In this document: piece by piece, positions 25,922-35,087 of the stretch
How positions within the stretch are numbered: the first letter of the stretch is position 1
Layout of the letters: each line of letters opens with the position of its first letter
Assembly: GCF_018883605.1 (NCBI RefSeq)
Contig: NZ_JAHLEM010000049.1
Span: 1 to 64,000 of the forward strand
Length of the DNA: 64,000 nucleotides
Direction: 5' to 3'
From: Streptomyces niphimycinicus
GTDB taxonomy: Bacteria; Actinomycetota; Actinomycetes; Streptomycetales; Streptomycetaceae
Translations under genes and position numbers: made by a program
Notes under the pieces: model-generated
Told to the model about the DNA's origin: nothing
Databases searched by the model: none
The model's input: the letters and a program-made list of their open reading frames with translations, nothing else

Positions 25922-28900
25922 TTAAAATTCTGTTTCTCCGTGATCGATTCTGGTCAGGAGTTTGTGCAATCTGTTCGCTTCTCGATCGTTCAGCCCGCGT
26001 AGCGTGGAAATCGCCCGCCGCAGCAGCTCCCTGGCTTCCATGGCGTCGCCTGCTGTCGCGCGTACCTCGGCGAGGATCGCTTGTGCCTTGGCTTCCTCGT
26101 CGCGGGCGTTGGCCCTGTTCGCGGCGGCTATGGCCGCTTCCAGGTGCTCGGCCGCGGCCTCGAGTCGGCCGCTGGCGAGTTCGCTTTGGCCCAGCCCGCG
26201 CAGGGCGCGCGTGACTTCCTGGGTTGTTCCGATGTCGCGGGCGATGTCCAGGGCCTTCAGGTGGTTCTCGATGGATGCGTCAACAGAGCCCTCCTTGAAG
26301 TACGCTTCCCCGAGACCGTTGTACGCTGTCGCCTGGCTTTTTCTGTCCCCGAGCATGCGAAATTCCGTCAATGCCCGATGGTGAAGCGCCAGTGCCCGGT
26401 CGATTTCGCCGGTTTCGGCAAGACTCGCGGCCAAATTGGTACGCACCATCGCCTGGGTGTAGGCATTTCCGGTGGACTCCGTCAGGGGAAGTAATTCCTC
26501 GAAAGCCTTCCGGGCCTGTGTGTAGTCGCCTCGGTGTGTGTAGAGGTCGCCTACGTTGTTGAGTGTTCTAATAACCCCGGCCTCATCCCCTGCGGACCGG
26601 AAACCGGATATCGCGTTCTGGAAGTGGTCCAGTGCGCGCTCCAGTTCCCCGAGGGCGAGAAGGGATATCGCGGTGTTGTTTCGAGCTCTGGCCTGATTCA
26701 GGACGTTGCCGGTCGCGATGCCGATCGCGAATGCTCTCTGGTGCATCACCACCGCGGTCTCGTTCTCACCTATATGCCAATGAATCACCCCAAGGCTCCG
26801 GTACGCCTCCCACTCCGCCTCCCGGTCCCCGATCGCCCGCGCGATCTCCAGTGCCCGCTCGCCCGCCTCCACGGCCCGCGCATAGCGGCCCGTGTTGGCG
26901 TGGTTGGAGCTGAGGCAGAGCAGGGCGTGGCACTGGGCCGGTTGGTCGCCGGTGTGTGACCAGTGGTCGGCGGCGTGCTGGAGGATGTCGATGGCGTCCT
27001 GCCAGTGGCACTCGGACTCCAGGAATCCCGCCAAGGCGTGGGCGAGCCGGGCCGCGGACGGCCGGGAGTCGTGGGTGCGGGCGTGGCGTTCGACGGCCAG
27101 GAGGTTGCCGTGCTCGGCGGCGAACCAGGCGCGCGCCTCATGGGCGTTGCGCATCCGGGAGAGGGCCAAAGGCTCCTGCGCGTTCTCCGGCGCGAGCCGG
27201 ATCCTCCGCGGGTACGCCACCCGGTCGGCCTCCTCCGCGGTCCGAAGGTAGGAGGCGATGAGCCGTTCCAGGGCCTGCTCGCGCTCCCGCGCGCTGTCTT
27301 CCGAAAGGGCGAGCATCCGGGCGTATTCGCCCAGCAGGTCATGAAACCGGTACCGCTCGGGCGCCGGTTCCCGGAGGAGGTGGCACTCCAGCAGGGATTC
27401 GATCAGCCGTTCGGTATCCTCGGCGGGAAGGTCGAGCAGCGCGGCGGCCGATTCGGTTGTGAAGTCGGGCCCCGGATGCAGCCCCAGGCGCCGGAACGTG
27501 GTGCGCTGGGTGGCGTCGAGGGTCCGGTAGGAAAGGGCGAAGGCGCGCAGAATCTCCTGATCCGCGTTGCGGATCTCGCCGAGGGGGCCGGGGCTGCGCG
27601 CCAGGCGCTCGCCCAGGGTGGTCAGGCTCCAAGAGGGGCGGGAGCGGAAGCGGTTGGCCACCAATTCGATGGCAAGCGGCAAATAGCCGCATAGGCGCAC
27701 GATACGGGCGGTCTCCGTGATGTCCTGGGTCCGTGCCGCACCCGCGAAACTCCGGAAAAGGGTGATCGCGTCATCGGTCGGCAGCACATCCAGGGCAAGC
27801 GGCACCGCATGCGGAAGCCCCGTCAGATGCCGACGGCTGGTGACGATGGTCAGGCATGGCGAATTGCCGGGCAGCAGCGGTGCGACCTGATCGGGCCCCG
27901 CCGCGTCGTCCAGCACGATCACGGCCCGGCGGTCGGCGATGGTGGTCCGCCACAGGGCGATCAACTCGTCCAGCCGGACGGGGATCGAATCGGCGGGCGC
28001 GCCGAACAGCCGCAGGAGCATGGCGAGGGCCGCGCCGGGACTCAGCGGTTCCTGGGAGGGGGAGTGGCCCCGCAGGTCCACGAAGACCTGACCGGCGGGG
28101 AATCGAGGAGCCAGCGTCCTGGCCGTGTCCACGGCGACCGCCGTCTTGCCGACCCCCGCCATGCCACTGACCGTTTCCAGCGTCAGCACGGCCCCTTCGC
28201 CCGGCTCCGTGTCGATGGACGCCATCAAGACGTCGAGCTCGGAGCGCCTGCCGATGAGCGGGGGTTGGTACGGCAGATTGCGCGGCGGAGGCTGCGCGGA
28301 GGAATGCCCTCCGGGAGAAGGCCCGGAGGACGCCGCGGGGGCGGCGGTCCGCAGGAGCCGGTCCACGGGTGTCCGGTCGAGGACGCCGCGGTGTATTCGG
28401 TCCAGTTCGTCCCCCGGCCGGGAGCCGAATTCCGACATCAGCAGTCGGCGGGCCCGCTGATGCACCCGTAAGGCGTCCGTGTACCGGCCGCTGCCGTAGT
28501 ACGCCAGCATCAACTGTCCTGCCAGCGTCTCGTCCTCCGGGTGGTGGCGCACCATCGCCGACAGCTCCCCGATCGAGTCGGCGAAACGGCCGAGCCGGTG
28601 CAGAGCCGCGATGCGGGAAATGGCCGCCTGGAGACGGCGCTCGGCGAGCGTGCTGCGTACGGTTTCGGCCCAGGTGCCGGGGAGCCCGGCGAGGGCCTCC
28701 CCCTGCCAGAGGTGTTCGGCGCGAGTGAGGAGGTCCACGACGCGTTCGTCCTCGCCGCTTGTCGCCACCGCTCCGGCCAGCTCGGTGAGGCGTTGGAAGC
28801 GGTTCAGGTCCACCGAGTCGGGGTCGGTGTTCAGCACGTAGGTGTGGGCCCGGCTGGTGATGTGCGGGGAGCCCGGCCCGGTGCCGGCGAGGCGGAGATG

Positions 28901-29113
28901 CTTACGCACCCGTGAGATGTACGTGTGGGTGTTCTCGCGGGCGCGTGGTGGAGCCTTACCGTCCCAGAGCCGCTCCAGGAGCGAGTTCATGGAGACGGGG
29001 CGGCCGACTTCCAGCGCCAGCGCGGCCAGCAGAGCCCGTTCCTTGTCCGAACCGAGCTTCAGTTGCCGGCCCTCCAGCCGAAGCTCCACCGGCCCGAGTA
29101 AATGGATGTCCAC
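25922..29113 (-). CDS. AfsR-like SARP regulator with NB-ARC and TPR domains
   Basis: A 1063-residue regulator. Residues 1-95 are an OmpR-like winged helix (MDIHLLGPVEL, TYISRVRKHL); 100-245 are the bacterial transcriptional activator domain; the P-loop GMAGVGKT is near 317-324, with LVIVLDDAAGPDQ-type Walker B and TSRRHL sensor; and residues from about 700 onward are helical TPR repeats (HWHIGENETAVVMHQRAF, ALALHHRALTEFRMLG). AfsR-type proteins activate secondary-metabolite genes (family knowledge). The TPR half has lower GC than neighbours. A short exported peptide frame lies downstream, and a STAND/TPR gene diverges from its promoter. Confidence 0.9.
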   Translation of the reverse strand: MDIHLLGPVELRLEGRQLKLGSDKERALLAALALEVGRPVSMNSLLERLWDGKAPPRARENTHTYISRVRKHLRLAGTGPGSPHITSRAHTYVLNTDPDSVDLNRFQRLTELAGAVATSGEDERVVDLLTRAEHLWQGEALAGLPGTWAETVRSTLAERRLQAAISRIAALHRLGRFADSIGELSAMVRHHPEDETLAGQLMLAYYGSGRYTDALRVHQRARRLLMSEFGSRPGDELDRIHRGVLDRTPVDRLLRTAAPAASSGPSPGGHSSAQPPPRNLPYQPPLIGRRSELDVLMASIDTEPGEGAVLTLETVSGMAGVGKTAVAVDTARTLAPRFPAGQVFVDLRGHSPSQEPLSPGAALAMLLRLFGAPADSIPVRLDELIALWRTTIADRRAVIVLDDAAGPDQVAPLLPGNSPCLTIVTSRRHLTGLPHAVPLALDVLPTDDAITLFRSFAGAARTQDITETARIVRLCGYLPLAIELVANRFRSRPSWSLTTLGERLARSPGPLGEIRNADQEILRAFALSYRTLDATQRTTFRRLGLHPGPDFTTESAAALLDLPAEDTERLIESLLECHLLREPAPERYRFHDLLGEYARMLALSEDSAREREQALERLIASYLRTAEEADRVAYPRRIRLAPENAQEPLALSRMRNAHEARAWFAAEHGNLLAVERHARTHDSRPSAARLAHALAGFLESECHWQDAIDILQHAADHWSHTGDQPAQCHALLCLSSNHANTGRYARAVEAGERALEIARAIGDREAEWEAYRSLGVIHWHIGENETAVVMHQRAFAIGIATGNVLNQARARNNTAISLLALGELERALDHFQNAISGFRSAGDEAGVIRTLNNVGDLYTHRGDYTQARKAFEELLPLTESTGNAYTQAMVRTNLAASLAETGEIDRALALHHRALTEFRMLGDRKSQATAYNGLGEAYFKEGSVDASIENHLKALDIARDIGTTQEVTRALRGLGQSELASGRLEAAAEHLEAAIAAANRANARDEEAKAQAILAEVRATAGDAMEARELLRRAISTLRGLNDREANRLHKLLTRIDHGETEF

Positions 29114-29304
29114 CAGCGTCCTCCCGCTGGTCTGTCCTTTTCAGCGAGCATGGCATGAGGGCATCGAGAGCCGCCATACGCCGTTGGCGGCGCACTGGCC
29201 GAATCACGTCATCGGGCGTTCCCGGGTGCATCGTCGAAGCCCCCTCGAGGGTAGAACCGGGCTGATCCACACAAACGGCAACCGACTGACCGGGGGGCAG
29301 ACGG

Positions 29305-31428
29305 ATGGGCCAGGCACCCGGGGATGCCCACGAGAACCTGATCGGCGGCCAGGCCCGGATTCTCGGTCCCGCGGTACAGGCGCGCGACATTCACGGCGGC
29401 ATTCACGTGCACACGGGAGCGGCCACCGCGGTGCCGCCACCCCGGCAGCTCCTGCCGGTCCCCGCCCACTTCACCGGCCGTGGGGACGACCTGGCGGCGC
29501 TCGATGGACTGTTGACCGGCGGTGGGCACGGCGGCCCGGCCCGCTCGCTGATCGTGGTCAGCGGCCCGGCCGGGATCGGCAAGACGACCTTGGTGTGCGA
29601 CTGGCTGCACTCGCTCGCGCCCGAGTTCCCCGACGGACAGCTCTACGCCGACCTGCGGGGGCATTCCACCGAGGGCCCCGCGGGCCCTGGCGAGATTCTG
29701 AGCCAGTTCCTGCGGGCGCTCGGTGCCGGCTCGGTGCCCGCCGATATGGCCGAAAAGGCGTCGCTGTGGCGGTCTTGGACCGCTGATGCCCGGATCGCGG
29801 TAGTCCTGGACAACGCGTTCACCGCTGCCCAGGTCCGTCCGCTGCTGCACGCGGGCCCGGGTGGCCTCACCGTGGTCACCAGCCGCCGCCGGCTGACCGG
29901 CCTGCGCATGGACGGAGCGGCGATGCACCAACTCGAGGCGCTGGAACCGGCCGCCGGGGCCGAGCTGCTCAGCCGTGCGATCGGCGACGACCGCGTCGCG
30001 AACGAGCCGCAGGCGGCGCGCCAGGTCGTCGCGCTGTGTGCGGGATTGCCCCTTGCCGTCTGCCTTGCCTCCGCGCGCCTGGCGTCGAGGCCGCGACAGT
30101 CCGTGAAGACACTGGCCGATGCCCTGACCCGGGACACCGAGCGGCTGGCCGCGCTGCAAGTGGAAGGGGAGACCACGGTGAGCAACGCTCTGGACGCCTC
30201 GTACGCCGTACTCACCGAGGGCGCCGCCCTCCTCTACCGCAGGCTCGGCCCACTGCCCTTGCGGACCTTCGACGCGAGAAGCGCCGCCGCGGCCTGCGCC
30301 GCCTCCCTCGCGTGGGCGGAGTCCCGGCTGGACGAGCTCGTCGAGGCCAACCTGATGGAGGACATCGGCCCGGGCATCTGCCGCCACCACGACCTGGTGC
30401 GCGTCCACGCCCACGGCCGGGCGATCGCGGAGGAGAGCGCCACGACGCGTGCGGAGGCACTGCGGCGGGTCTGCGACTGGTATCTGGAGACGGCCACCGA
30501 AGCGGAGAAGCTGATCACACCCGCGCAGTTCACCCTCGACAGGGACGTGGCCCACCCCTCCGGGCTCCCCATCCCCTTCACCGACGATCCGGGCGCGCTC
30601 GCCTGGCTGGATGCCCACCGGATGAACCTCATGGCGGTGATACGCGCCGCCGCGGCAGCCGAGTGGCATGCGATGACCTGGCAGCTCGTGGACGCCATGT
30701 GGCCGGTCTTCCTTCGGCTGCGCTACTACGATCTGTGGATCGAGGCTCATGAGATCGGGCTGGCAGCGGCCCGAAGAGACGGTAACGCCGAGGCCGAGCG
30801 CCAGATGCTCAACTCCGGCGCCATCGGCCTCGGCGCCGCCGGCCGTGTCGACGACGCGGCCGAGTGGTACGAGGAGTCCCGCCGGGCGGCGCGCGAGGCG
30901 GGCGATGTACGGGACGAGGGACAGGCGTTGCTGGGCCTCGGCGGCTGCCACCGCGAGGCCGGGCGGATGGTGGCCGCCGTGGACCATCTCCACCAGGCCA
31001 TCACCCTGTGGGAGGCGTGCGGCTACCCACGCGGTGTGGCCCTGGCCGGGATCGTCCTCGGGGAGATCGCACTCGCCCAGGACGACACCGGCCGGGCCGT
31101 CGAGTACTTCACGCACGCGCGCGCCGGTCTGCTGGCCGTCGACGACCCCCATGACGCGGCGCGCGCCCTGGTCTTTTCGGGGCGTGCCCGTGCGCGTGCC
31201 GGTGAACACGAGGCGGGTGTGACGGCGATGGAAGAGGCCCTCGCGGTGTTCACCTCGTCCGGGGCCGCGCACTGGCAGGCCCGTACCCTCGAGATGCTCG
31301 GAGACAGCGCCCGGGAACGCGGCGAGGAGACGGCGGCACGGGACTTCCGCGCCCGGGCGCTTGCGCTGTTCGAGGTCACCAGCCCCGCCGACGCGCGTCG
31401 GCTCAGGGAATCGCCGAGCGGTAGGTGA
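29305..31428 (+). CDS. STAND/NB-ARC-TPR protein lacking a DNA-binding domain
   Basis: A 707-residue protein. An N-terminal segment with VQARDIHGGIHVHTG, common in Streptomyces STAND proteins, precedes a P-loop GPAGIGKT near 87-94, Walker B IAVVLDNAF and TSRRRLTGL sensor, and C-terminal TPR helices from about residue 520. No HTH is seen, so it is likely a signalling or effector-recruiting NTPase rather than a direct DNA binder. Its start is 191 bases from the divergent AfsR-like gene. Its last 26 bases overlap the opposite-strand gene that follows. Confidence 0.83.
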   Translation: MGQAPGDAHENLIGGQARILGPAVQARDIHGGIHVHTGAATAVPPPRQLLPVPAHFTGRGDDLAALDGLLTGGGHGGPARSLIVVSGPAGIGKTTLVCDWLHSLAPEFPDGQLYADLRGHSTEGPAGPGEILSQFLRALGAGSVPADMAEKASLWRSWTADARIAVVLDNAFTAAQVRPLLHAGPGGLTVVTSRRRLTGLRMDGAAMHQLEALEPAAGAELLSRAIGDDRVANEPQAARQVVALCAGLPLAVCLASARLASRPRQSVKTLADALTRDTERLAALQVEGETTVSNALDASYAVLTEGAALLYRRLGPLPLRTFDARSAAAACAASLAWAESRLDELVEANLMEDIGPGICRHHDLVRVHAHGRAIAEESATTRAEALRRVCDWYLETATEAEKLITPAQFTLDRDVAHPSGLPIPFTDDPGALAWLDAHRMNLMAVIRAAAAAEWHAMTWQLVDAMWPVFLRLRYYDLWIEAHEIGLAAARRDGNAEAERQMLNSGAIGLGAAGRVDDAAEWYEESRRAAREAGDVRDEGQALLGLGGCHREAGRMVAAVDHLHQAITLWEACGYPRGVALAGIVLGEIALAQDDTGRAVEYFTHARAGLLAVDDPHDAARALVFSGRARARAGEHEAGVTAMEEALAVFTSSGAAHWQARTLEMLGDSARERGEETAARDFRARALALFEVTSPADARRLRESPSGR

Positions 31429-31945
31429 TCCGCGGGCGGGCCGCCAACATTCCGCTCAGCGGGAGCCCCGCCACCAGCCAGGCGTGCAGGCAGGACACGA
31501 AGAGCCAGTGCTCCGGTGGTACTCGGCAGGGCAGGGCCACCACGTCCGGGTCGGTACCGCCGCGCGCCACCCAGCCGCCACCGGTCAGCGGTACGGCGGC
31601 CAGGCGGCACCCCGGTCCGGCGGGTCCGACCTCCGCCAGCCACCGCACCGCCTCGGCGACCGACCGCGGGCGGCTGCCACGCAGCACATCGGCGCAGTCC
31701 AGCCCGCGTGCGTCGGCGCAGGCATCGGCGTCCACCGTCAGGTGCTCGTCGAGGACGGTCGCCCGGCGGGTGCCCGCGAGACCGGTACGGGCCACGCGGG
31801 TGCCCGCGAGACCGGTACGGGCCAGCAGGACGCCTCCGCCCGCCGCCCGGCCCGTCCACAGGCATACGGACGGCGTCGGCGCTGGATCCGGTGGAGTCTC
31901 CTCCCACCACTCCACGGTGACGAAACACCCGGCCGGACGGCTCAT
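31403..31945 (-). CDS. Hypothetical protein with an in-frame duplicated segment
   Basis: A 180-residue protein starting MSRPAGCFVTVEWWEETPP. The middle carries a duplicated decapeptide ARTGLAGTR, produced by a 30-base DNA repeat. C-terminal segments are LLFVSCLHAWLVAGL-like and hydrophobic, possibly one membrane helix. It overlaps the upstream glycosyltransferase-like gene by four bases (ATGA), so they are coupled, and it overlaps the opposite STAND gene by 26 bases. Function unknown. Confidence 0.68.
   Translation of the reverse strand: MSRPAGCFVTVEWWEETPPDPAPTPSVCLWTGRAAGGGVLLARTGLAGTRVARTGLAGTRRATVLDEHLTVDADACADARGLDCADVLRGSRPRSVAEAVRWLAEVGPAGPGCRLAAVPLTGGGWVARGGTDPDVVALPCRVPPEHWLFVSCLHAWLVAGLPLSGMLAARPRITYRSAIP
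31767..31824 (-). repeat. 30-base in-frame direct duplication
   Basis: Two copies of a 28-base block including TGCCCGCGAGACCGGTACGG, 30 bases apart (31767-31794 and 31797-31824). It encodes the duplicated ARTGLAGTR segment of the overlapping gene. Confidence 0.85.
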
Positions 31946-33168
31946 GCCGATGCCTCCCCACGATCGGAGGACCACGTTCGCAGTGTCGGCGGCTCCGGGA
32001 GCGGTATCACCCGCGGTTCATGGGCGGGCTGGCCCAATCCCATCAGCCGGTACATCAGCCGCCGCATATTGCGATGGAAGCGGCCGGGTTCGGAGGTGAT
32101 GCGCCCGGCGATGGCGGCGTACTCCTCCGGGCGGTATTCGGCGGCGGCGTAGTCGAGTTGCTCGGGGAGCGGATGAGCCGGGGACAGCGCCGGCGCGGTG
32201 ACGGCGAGCGTGGCGGCCGGAGAGCCCGGGTTGATTTCCGGCTCCGGGGACCCGGTCAGAAGGATCGGCACCCCGGTGAGCGTTCCGTAGAGGGTGACCG
32301 AGCCATGGTCGCCGACGATGTAGTCGGCGGCGATCAGGACGCTGCGCCAGTCGGCCTCCGGCGGCACCACACTGACCCCCAGCCGACCGCACCACGCCAA
32401 CCACGTCCTGACCTGCCACGGCCCATGGCCCGACCACACGTTGGGGTGGACAAGGATGGCCGTACGGAACCGTCCGGAGGGAAGCTCCCCGACCATGCGG
32501 GGCAGCAACATCTCGAAACGGCCGAAGAACGAGTTCGGACCCCAGGTGGAGACGGCGAGCACCAGCCGCTCCCCGTCCGCGAGACCCAGCGCACGGCGAT
32601 ACGCGGTGCGCCGCGGCAGGCTCGCGGTGATCCGGTCGTGCGCGGGGTCGCCGACCACATGCGCCAGCTCAAGCGCCTCGGGGCAATGACGGCCCAGCTC
32701 TCGCAGGTCGGCGTGGTGCGGTACGACCACGGCGGCCGGCGGCTTGCCGCCGGGCATGAGGTCCCGCCTGCGGAGCCCCGCCACGCCCGGGTCCGACATC
32801 CCGGGCAGGCGTTTGAGGTAGTTGGCGCCGTGCGGCATCGTGATCAGGGGCGCCTGCACCTGCTCCACCCCACGCGGGCCTGCCGCCACCGCGAGGTCGA
32901 ACGTCATGCGGGTGGCCTCTGCCCAGGGAAGTACGGGGCTTCCGAGCTGTTGGAGGAAACGCGGTACTTCGTCCCCGAAGACATGGGGTGGCGTGGTGAA
33001 CACCACCTGGAGCCGGAAGTCGGCCTCCAGCAGCGACAGGACATCGAGAAGTCGCTTGGCGTAGGTGACGGTGTGGACGACGGCCAGTACCTTCTTGCGT
33101 TCCACCAGTGTGAGCCACTGGCGTGGCTCGTCCGACGAAGACTCTGCGATCGTGCTGAACGCCGACAT
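31942..33168 (-). CDS. Glycosyltransferase-fold protein (CDP-glycerol/teichoic-type-like), unknown substrate
   Basis: A 408-residue protein. It starts at ATG 33168 with a GGGGGG purine run upstream. The two-domain layout and the C-terminal motif DYIVGDHGSVTLYGTLTGVPILL resemble GT-B proteins of the CDP-glycerol glycerophosphotransferase group; some Streptomyces relatives carry misleading annotations. No signal peptide is seen, so it acts in the cytosol. It is coupled to the downstream 180-residue gene. Its divergent promoter region is shared with a lipoprotein gene. Transferred group unknown. Confidence 0.65.
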   Translation of the reverse strand: MSAFSTIAESSSDEPRQWLTLVERKKVLAVVHTVTYAKRLLDVLSLLEADFRLQVVFTTPPHVFGDEVPRFLQQLGSPVLPWAEATRMTFDLAVAAGPRGVEQVQAPLITMPHGANYLKRLPGMSDPGVAGLRRRDLMPGGKPPAAVVVPHHADLRELGRHCPEALELAHVVGDPAHDRITASLPRRTAYRRALGLADGERLVLAVSTWGPNSFFGRFEMLLPRMVGELPSGRFRTAILVHPNVWSGHGPWQVRTWLAWCGRLGVSVVPPEADWRSVLIAADYIVGDHGSVTLYGTLTGVPILLTGSPEPEINPGSPAATLAVTAPALSPAHPLPEQLDYAAAEYRPEEYAAIAGRITSEPGRFHRNMRRLMYRLMGLGQPAHEPRVIPLPEPPTLRTWSSDRGEASA

Positions 33169-33508
33169 GGCGCCCCCCGTTGATCTCGCATCCGGAATTC
33201 GGGCATGGACTTTCGTGGGTCTCGCGTCCGTCCTCTGCCCGGCCCGGCGGACAGAAGGCTTGCCGACCCCTTGCGGAAACCTTGCGGGGCCGCCCGGAAG
33301 CAGATGCCGGTGGCGCCGCCCTTGGGGCTCGTGGCCGTTGACCACAAACGGAGGGCACAACACCGCATAGCGGTCAGAGCGGCAAAATGCGAGGTCACAG
33401 CGTTGCAAGCCTGTTAACAGGGCGTTAGTTGATCGTCAGCGGGAGCGGACAGACTTGTTGTCATGGCCCCGGGGGACGGGGCCAACGCTCACGACAACTG
33501 AGGGGCTC
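33169..33508. other. 340-base divergent region between the glycosyltransferase-like and lipoprotein genes
   Basis: It contains a run of 11-base-spaced GTTAG-type repeats (annotated separately) on the lipoprotein side and a GAGGGG ribosome site 6-7 bases before ATG 33509. On the other side, nothing is recognised beyond a possible promoter for the minus-strand gene. Confidence 0.55.
33402..33439 (+). promoter_or_regulatory. Four GTTAG-type repeats with 11-base period upstream of DUF4232 gene
   Basis: GTTGC at 33402, GTTAA at 33413, GTTAG at 33424 and GTCAG at 33435, each exactly 11 bases apart. Same pattern as near 23760 and 41498. Suggests tandem dimers of an OmpR-family regulator. Confidence 0.6.
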
Positions 33509-34126
33509 ATGTCGCACCGCATCACCACTCGTCACGCACGCAAGGTCGCCGCCGCCGCCGTCGTCGCCGTGGCCGCGTTCGGTCTGACCGCGTGCCAGGA
33601 CAACGCGGATGCCGGCGGGGACTCGTCCTCCGCAGCCTCGTCCAGTTCCGGCGGTTCGGACTCCTCCGACTCGGGTTCGTCCGGTTCCTCCGGTTCGGGT
33701 TCCTCGGGCTCCGGTGGTGGCGGCAACGCCGGTTCCGATGCCTGCGCGACCTCGCAGCTCGGGTTCCGCAGCACCCACGGCATGGGTGAGGGCACCCTGA
33801 TCGTCGACCTCAAGAACAACGGGTCGGCCACCTGCACGCTCCAGGGCTTCCCGGGCGTCGACCTGAAGAGCAAGAACGGCACCCTGAGCGCCGAGCGCAG
33901 CGACCTCGCGGCGCCGAAGACGAGCGTCAAGCCGGGCGAGGAGACCCGCTTCACGCTCTACTACCCGCCGAACAACTCCGGCGGCTCCGGCGAGACCTTC
34001 ACCACGCTCGTCGTCACCCCGCCCAACGAGACCCACTCGCACTCCCTGCCCGTCAGCATCAACGTCCCCGTCACCGACGGCTCCGGCTCCGCGATCAAGG
34101 TGGACCCCGTCGGCACCGGCAAGTAG
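33509..34126 (+). CDS. DUF4232 lipoprotein
   Basis: A 205-residue lipoprotein. The signal core AAAAVVAVAAFGLTAC places the lipobox Cys near residue 29. A long Ser/Gly linker follows, then a DUF4232 domain (QLGFRSTHGMGEGTLIVDLKN, GSATCTLQGFPGVDL, LVVTPPNETHSHSLPVSI). The linker suggests the domain is held away from the membrane. It is monocistronic with a strong terminator after the stop. It shares its promoter motif with two other lipoprotein genes. Confidence 0.85.
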   Translation: MSHRITTRHARKVAAAAVVAVAAFGLTACQDNADAGGDSSSAASSSSGGSDSSDSGSSGSSGSGSSGSGGGGNAGSDACATSQLGFRSTHGMGEGTLIVDLKNNGSATCTLQGFPGVDLKSKNGTLSAERSDLAAPKTSVKPGEETRFTLYYPPNNSGGSGETFTTLVVTPPNETHSHSLPVSINVPVTDGSGSAIKVDPVGTGK

Positions 34127-34149
34127 CCACCGGCACGTAGACAACCGGC

Positions 34150-34187
34150 AGCAAAGCAGCCCCGGGCCGCCGGCCTGGGGCTTTGCT
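34150..34187 (+). terminator. Stem-loop terminator after the lipoprotein gene
   Basis: Arms beginning AGCAAAG and ending CTTTGCT pair with inner CCCC/GGGG and GGCC/GGCC segments, with a small bulge (CAG) on the left and one mismatch. It lies 23 bases after the stop. Confidence 0.75.
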
Positions 34188-34339
34188 ATGAGCACCGGGA
34201 GTCATGCGCTCGACCGATATCGATCACATGTTTGATTCTCGGTGTACCCGGCGTGCGCACTCGCCGGTGACGGCCGACCCTGGAGGGTGGACGCGCCCCG
34301 CGCAGGAGCCCGGATTCGAACTGGAAGGTGGACGTCACG

Positions 34340-35065
34340 ATGAAGACACCCCCGGTCGTTTCGCCGCAGGAGTGGGAGGCCGCGCGCCGGCGGCTGCTCG
34401 GGGAGGAGAAGGAGCTGACCCGCGCCCGTGACGCACTGGCCGCCAAGCGTCGGCGGATGCCGTGGCTGGCGGTGGAGAAGGAGTACGCGTTCGAGGGTCC
34501 CGAGGGCAGGGTGAGTCTGCTCGACCTGTTCCAGGGCCGTCGCCAACTGATCGTCTACCGCGCCTTCTTCGAGCCCGTCGTCTACGGCTGGCCCGACCAC
34601 GCCTGCCGCGGCTGCTCCATGGTCGCCGACCATGTGGGCCACCTCGCCCATCTCAACGCCCGCGGCACCACCCTCGTCTTCGCCTCGCGCGCGCCGCAGC
34701 CGGAGATCGAGCAGGTGAAGGCGCGGATGGGCTGGACGATGCCCTGGTACACGATCACCGACGACTTCGACGCCGACTTCGGTGTGGACGAGTGGCACGG
34801 CACGAACGCGTTCATCCGCGATGGCGACCGCGTATTCCGCACCTACTTCATCAACGCCCGCGGTGACGAGGCGCTGGGGAGCACCTGGAGCTACCTCGAC
34901 ATGACGGCGCTCGGGCGGCAGGAGGAGTGGGAGGACTCGCCGAAGGACTACCCGCAAACCCCGCCGTACGCATGGTGGAACTGGCACGACGCGTACGACG
35001 ACGCCGAGCCCGCGCCGGAGTGGGTGGCCCAGACCCGACGCGGCACCCGGGCCCAGCCGGGCTGA
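34340..35065 (+). CDS. DUF899-family protein (thioredoxin-fold-like)
   Basis: A 241-residue protein. The conserved stretch WPDHACRGCSMVADHVGHLAHLNARG carries the two Cys of a CxxC motif, followed by MGWTMPWYTITDDFDADFGVDEWHG and FRTYFINARGDEALG. This matches DUF899 proteins, which are thought to have a thioredoxin fold and may act as a redox partner or dehydratase-like protein; the role is not settled. ATG 34340 has GGAAGGTGGA upstream, so an in-frame GTG four codons earlier is not required. GNAT gene follows 22 bases after its stop. Confidence 0.85.
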   Translation: MKTPPVVSPQEWEAARRRLLGEEKELTRARDALAAKRRRMPWLAVEKEYAFEGPEGRVSLLDLFQGRRQLIVYRAFFEPVVYGWPDHACRGCSMVADHVGHLAHLNARGTTLVFASRAPQPEIEQVKARMGWTMPWYTITDDFDADFGVDEWHGTNAFIRDGDRVFRTYFINARGDEALGSTWSYLDMTALGRQEEWEDSPKDYPQTPPYAWWNWHDAYDDAEPAPEWVAQTRRGTRAQPG

Positions 35066-35087
35066 GCCATGCGCCAAACTGTGTGGC

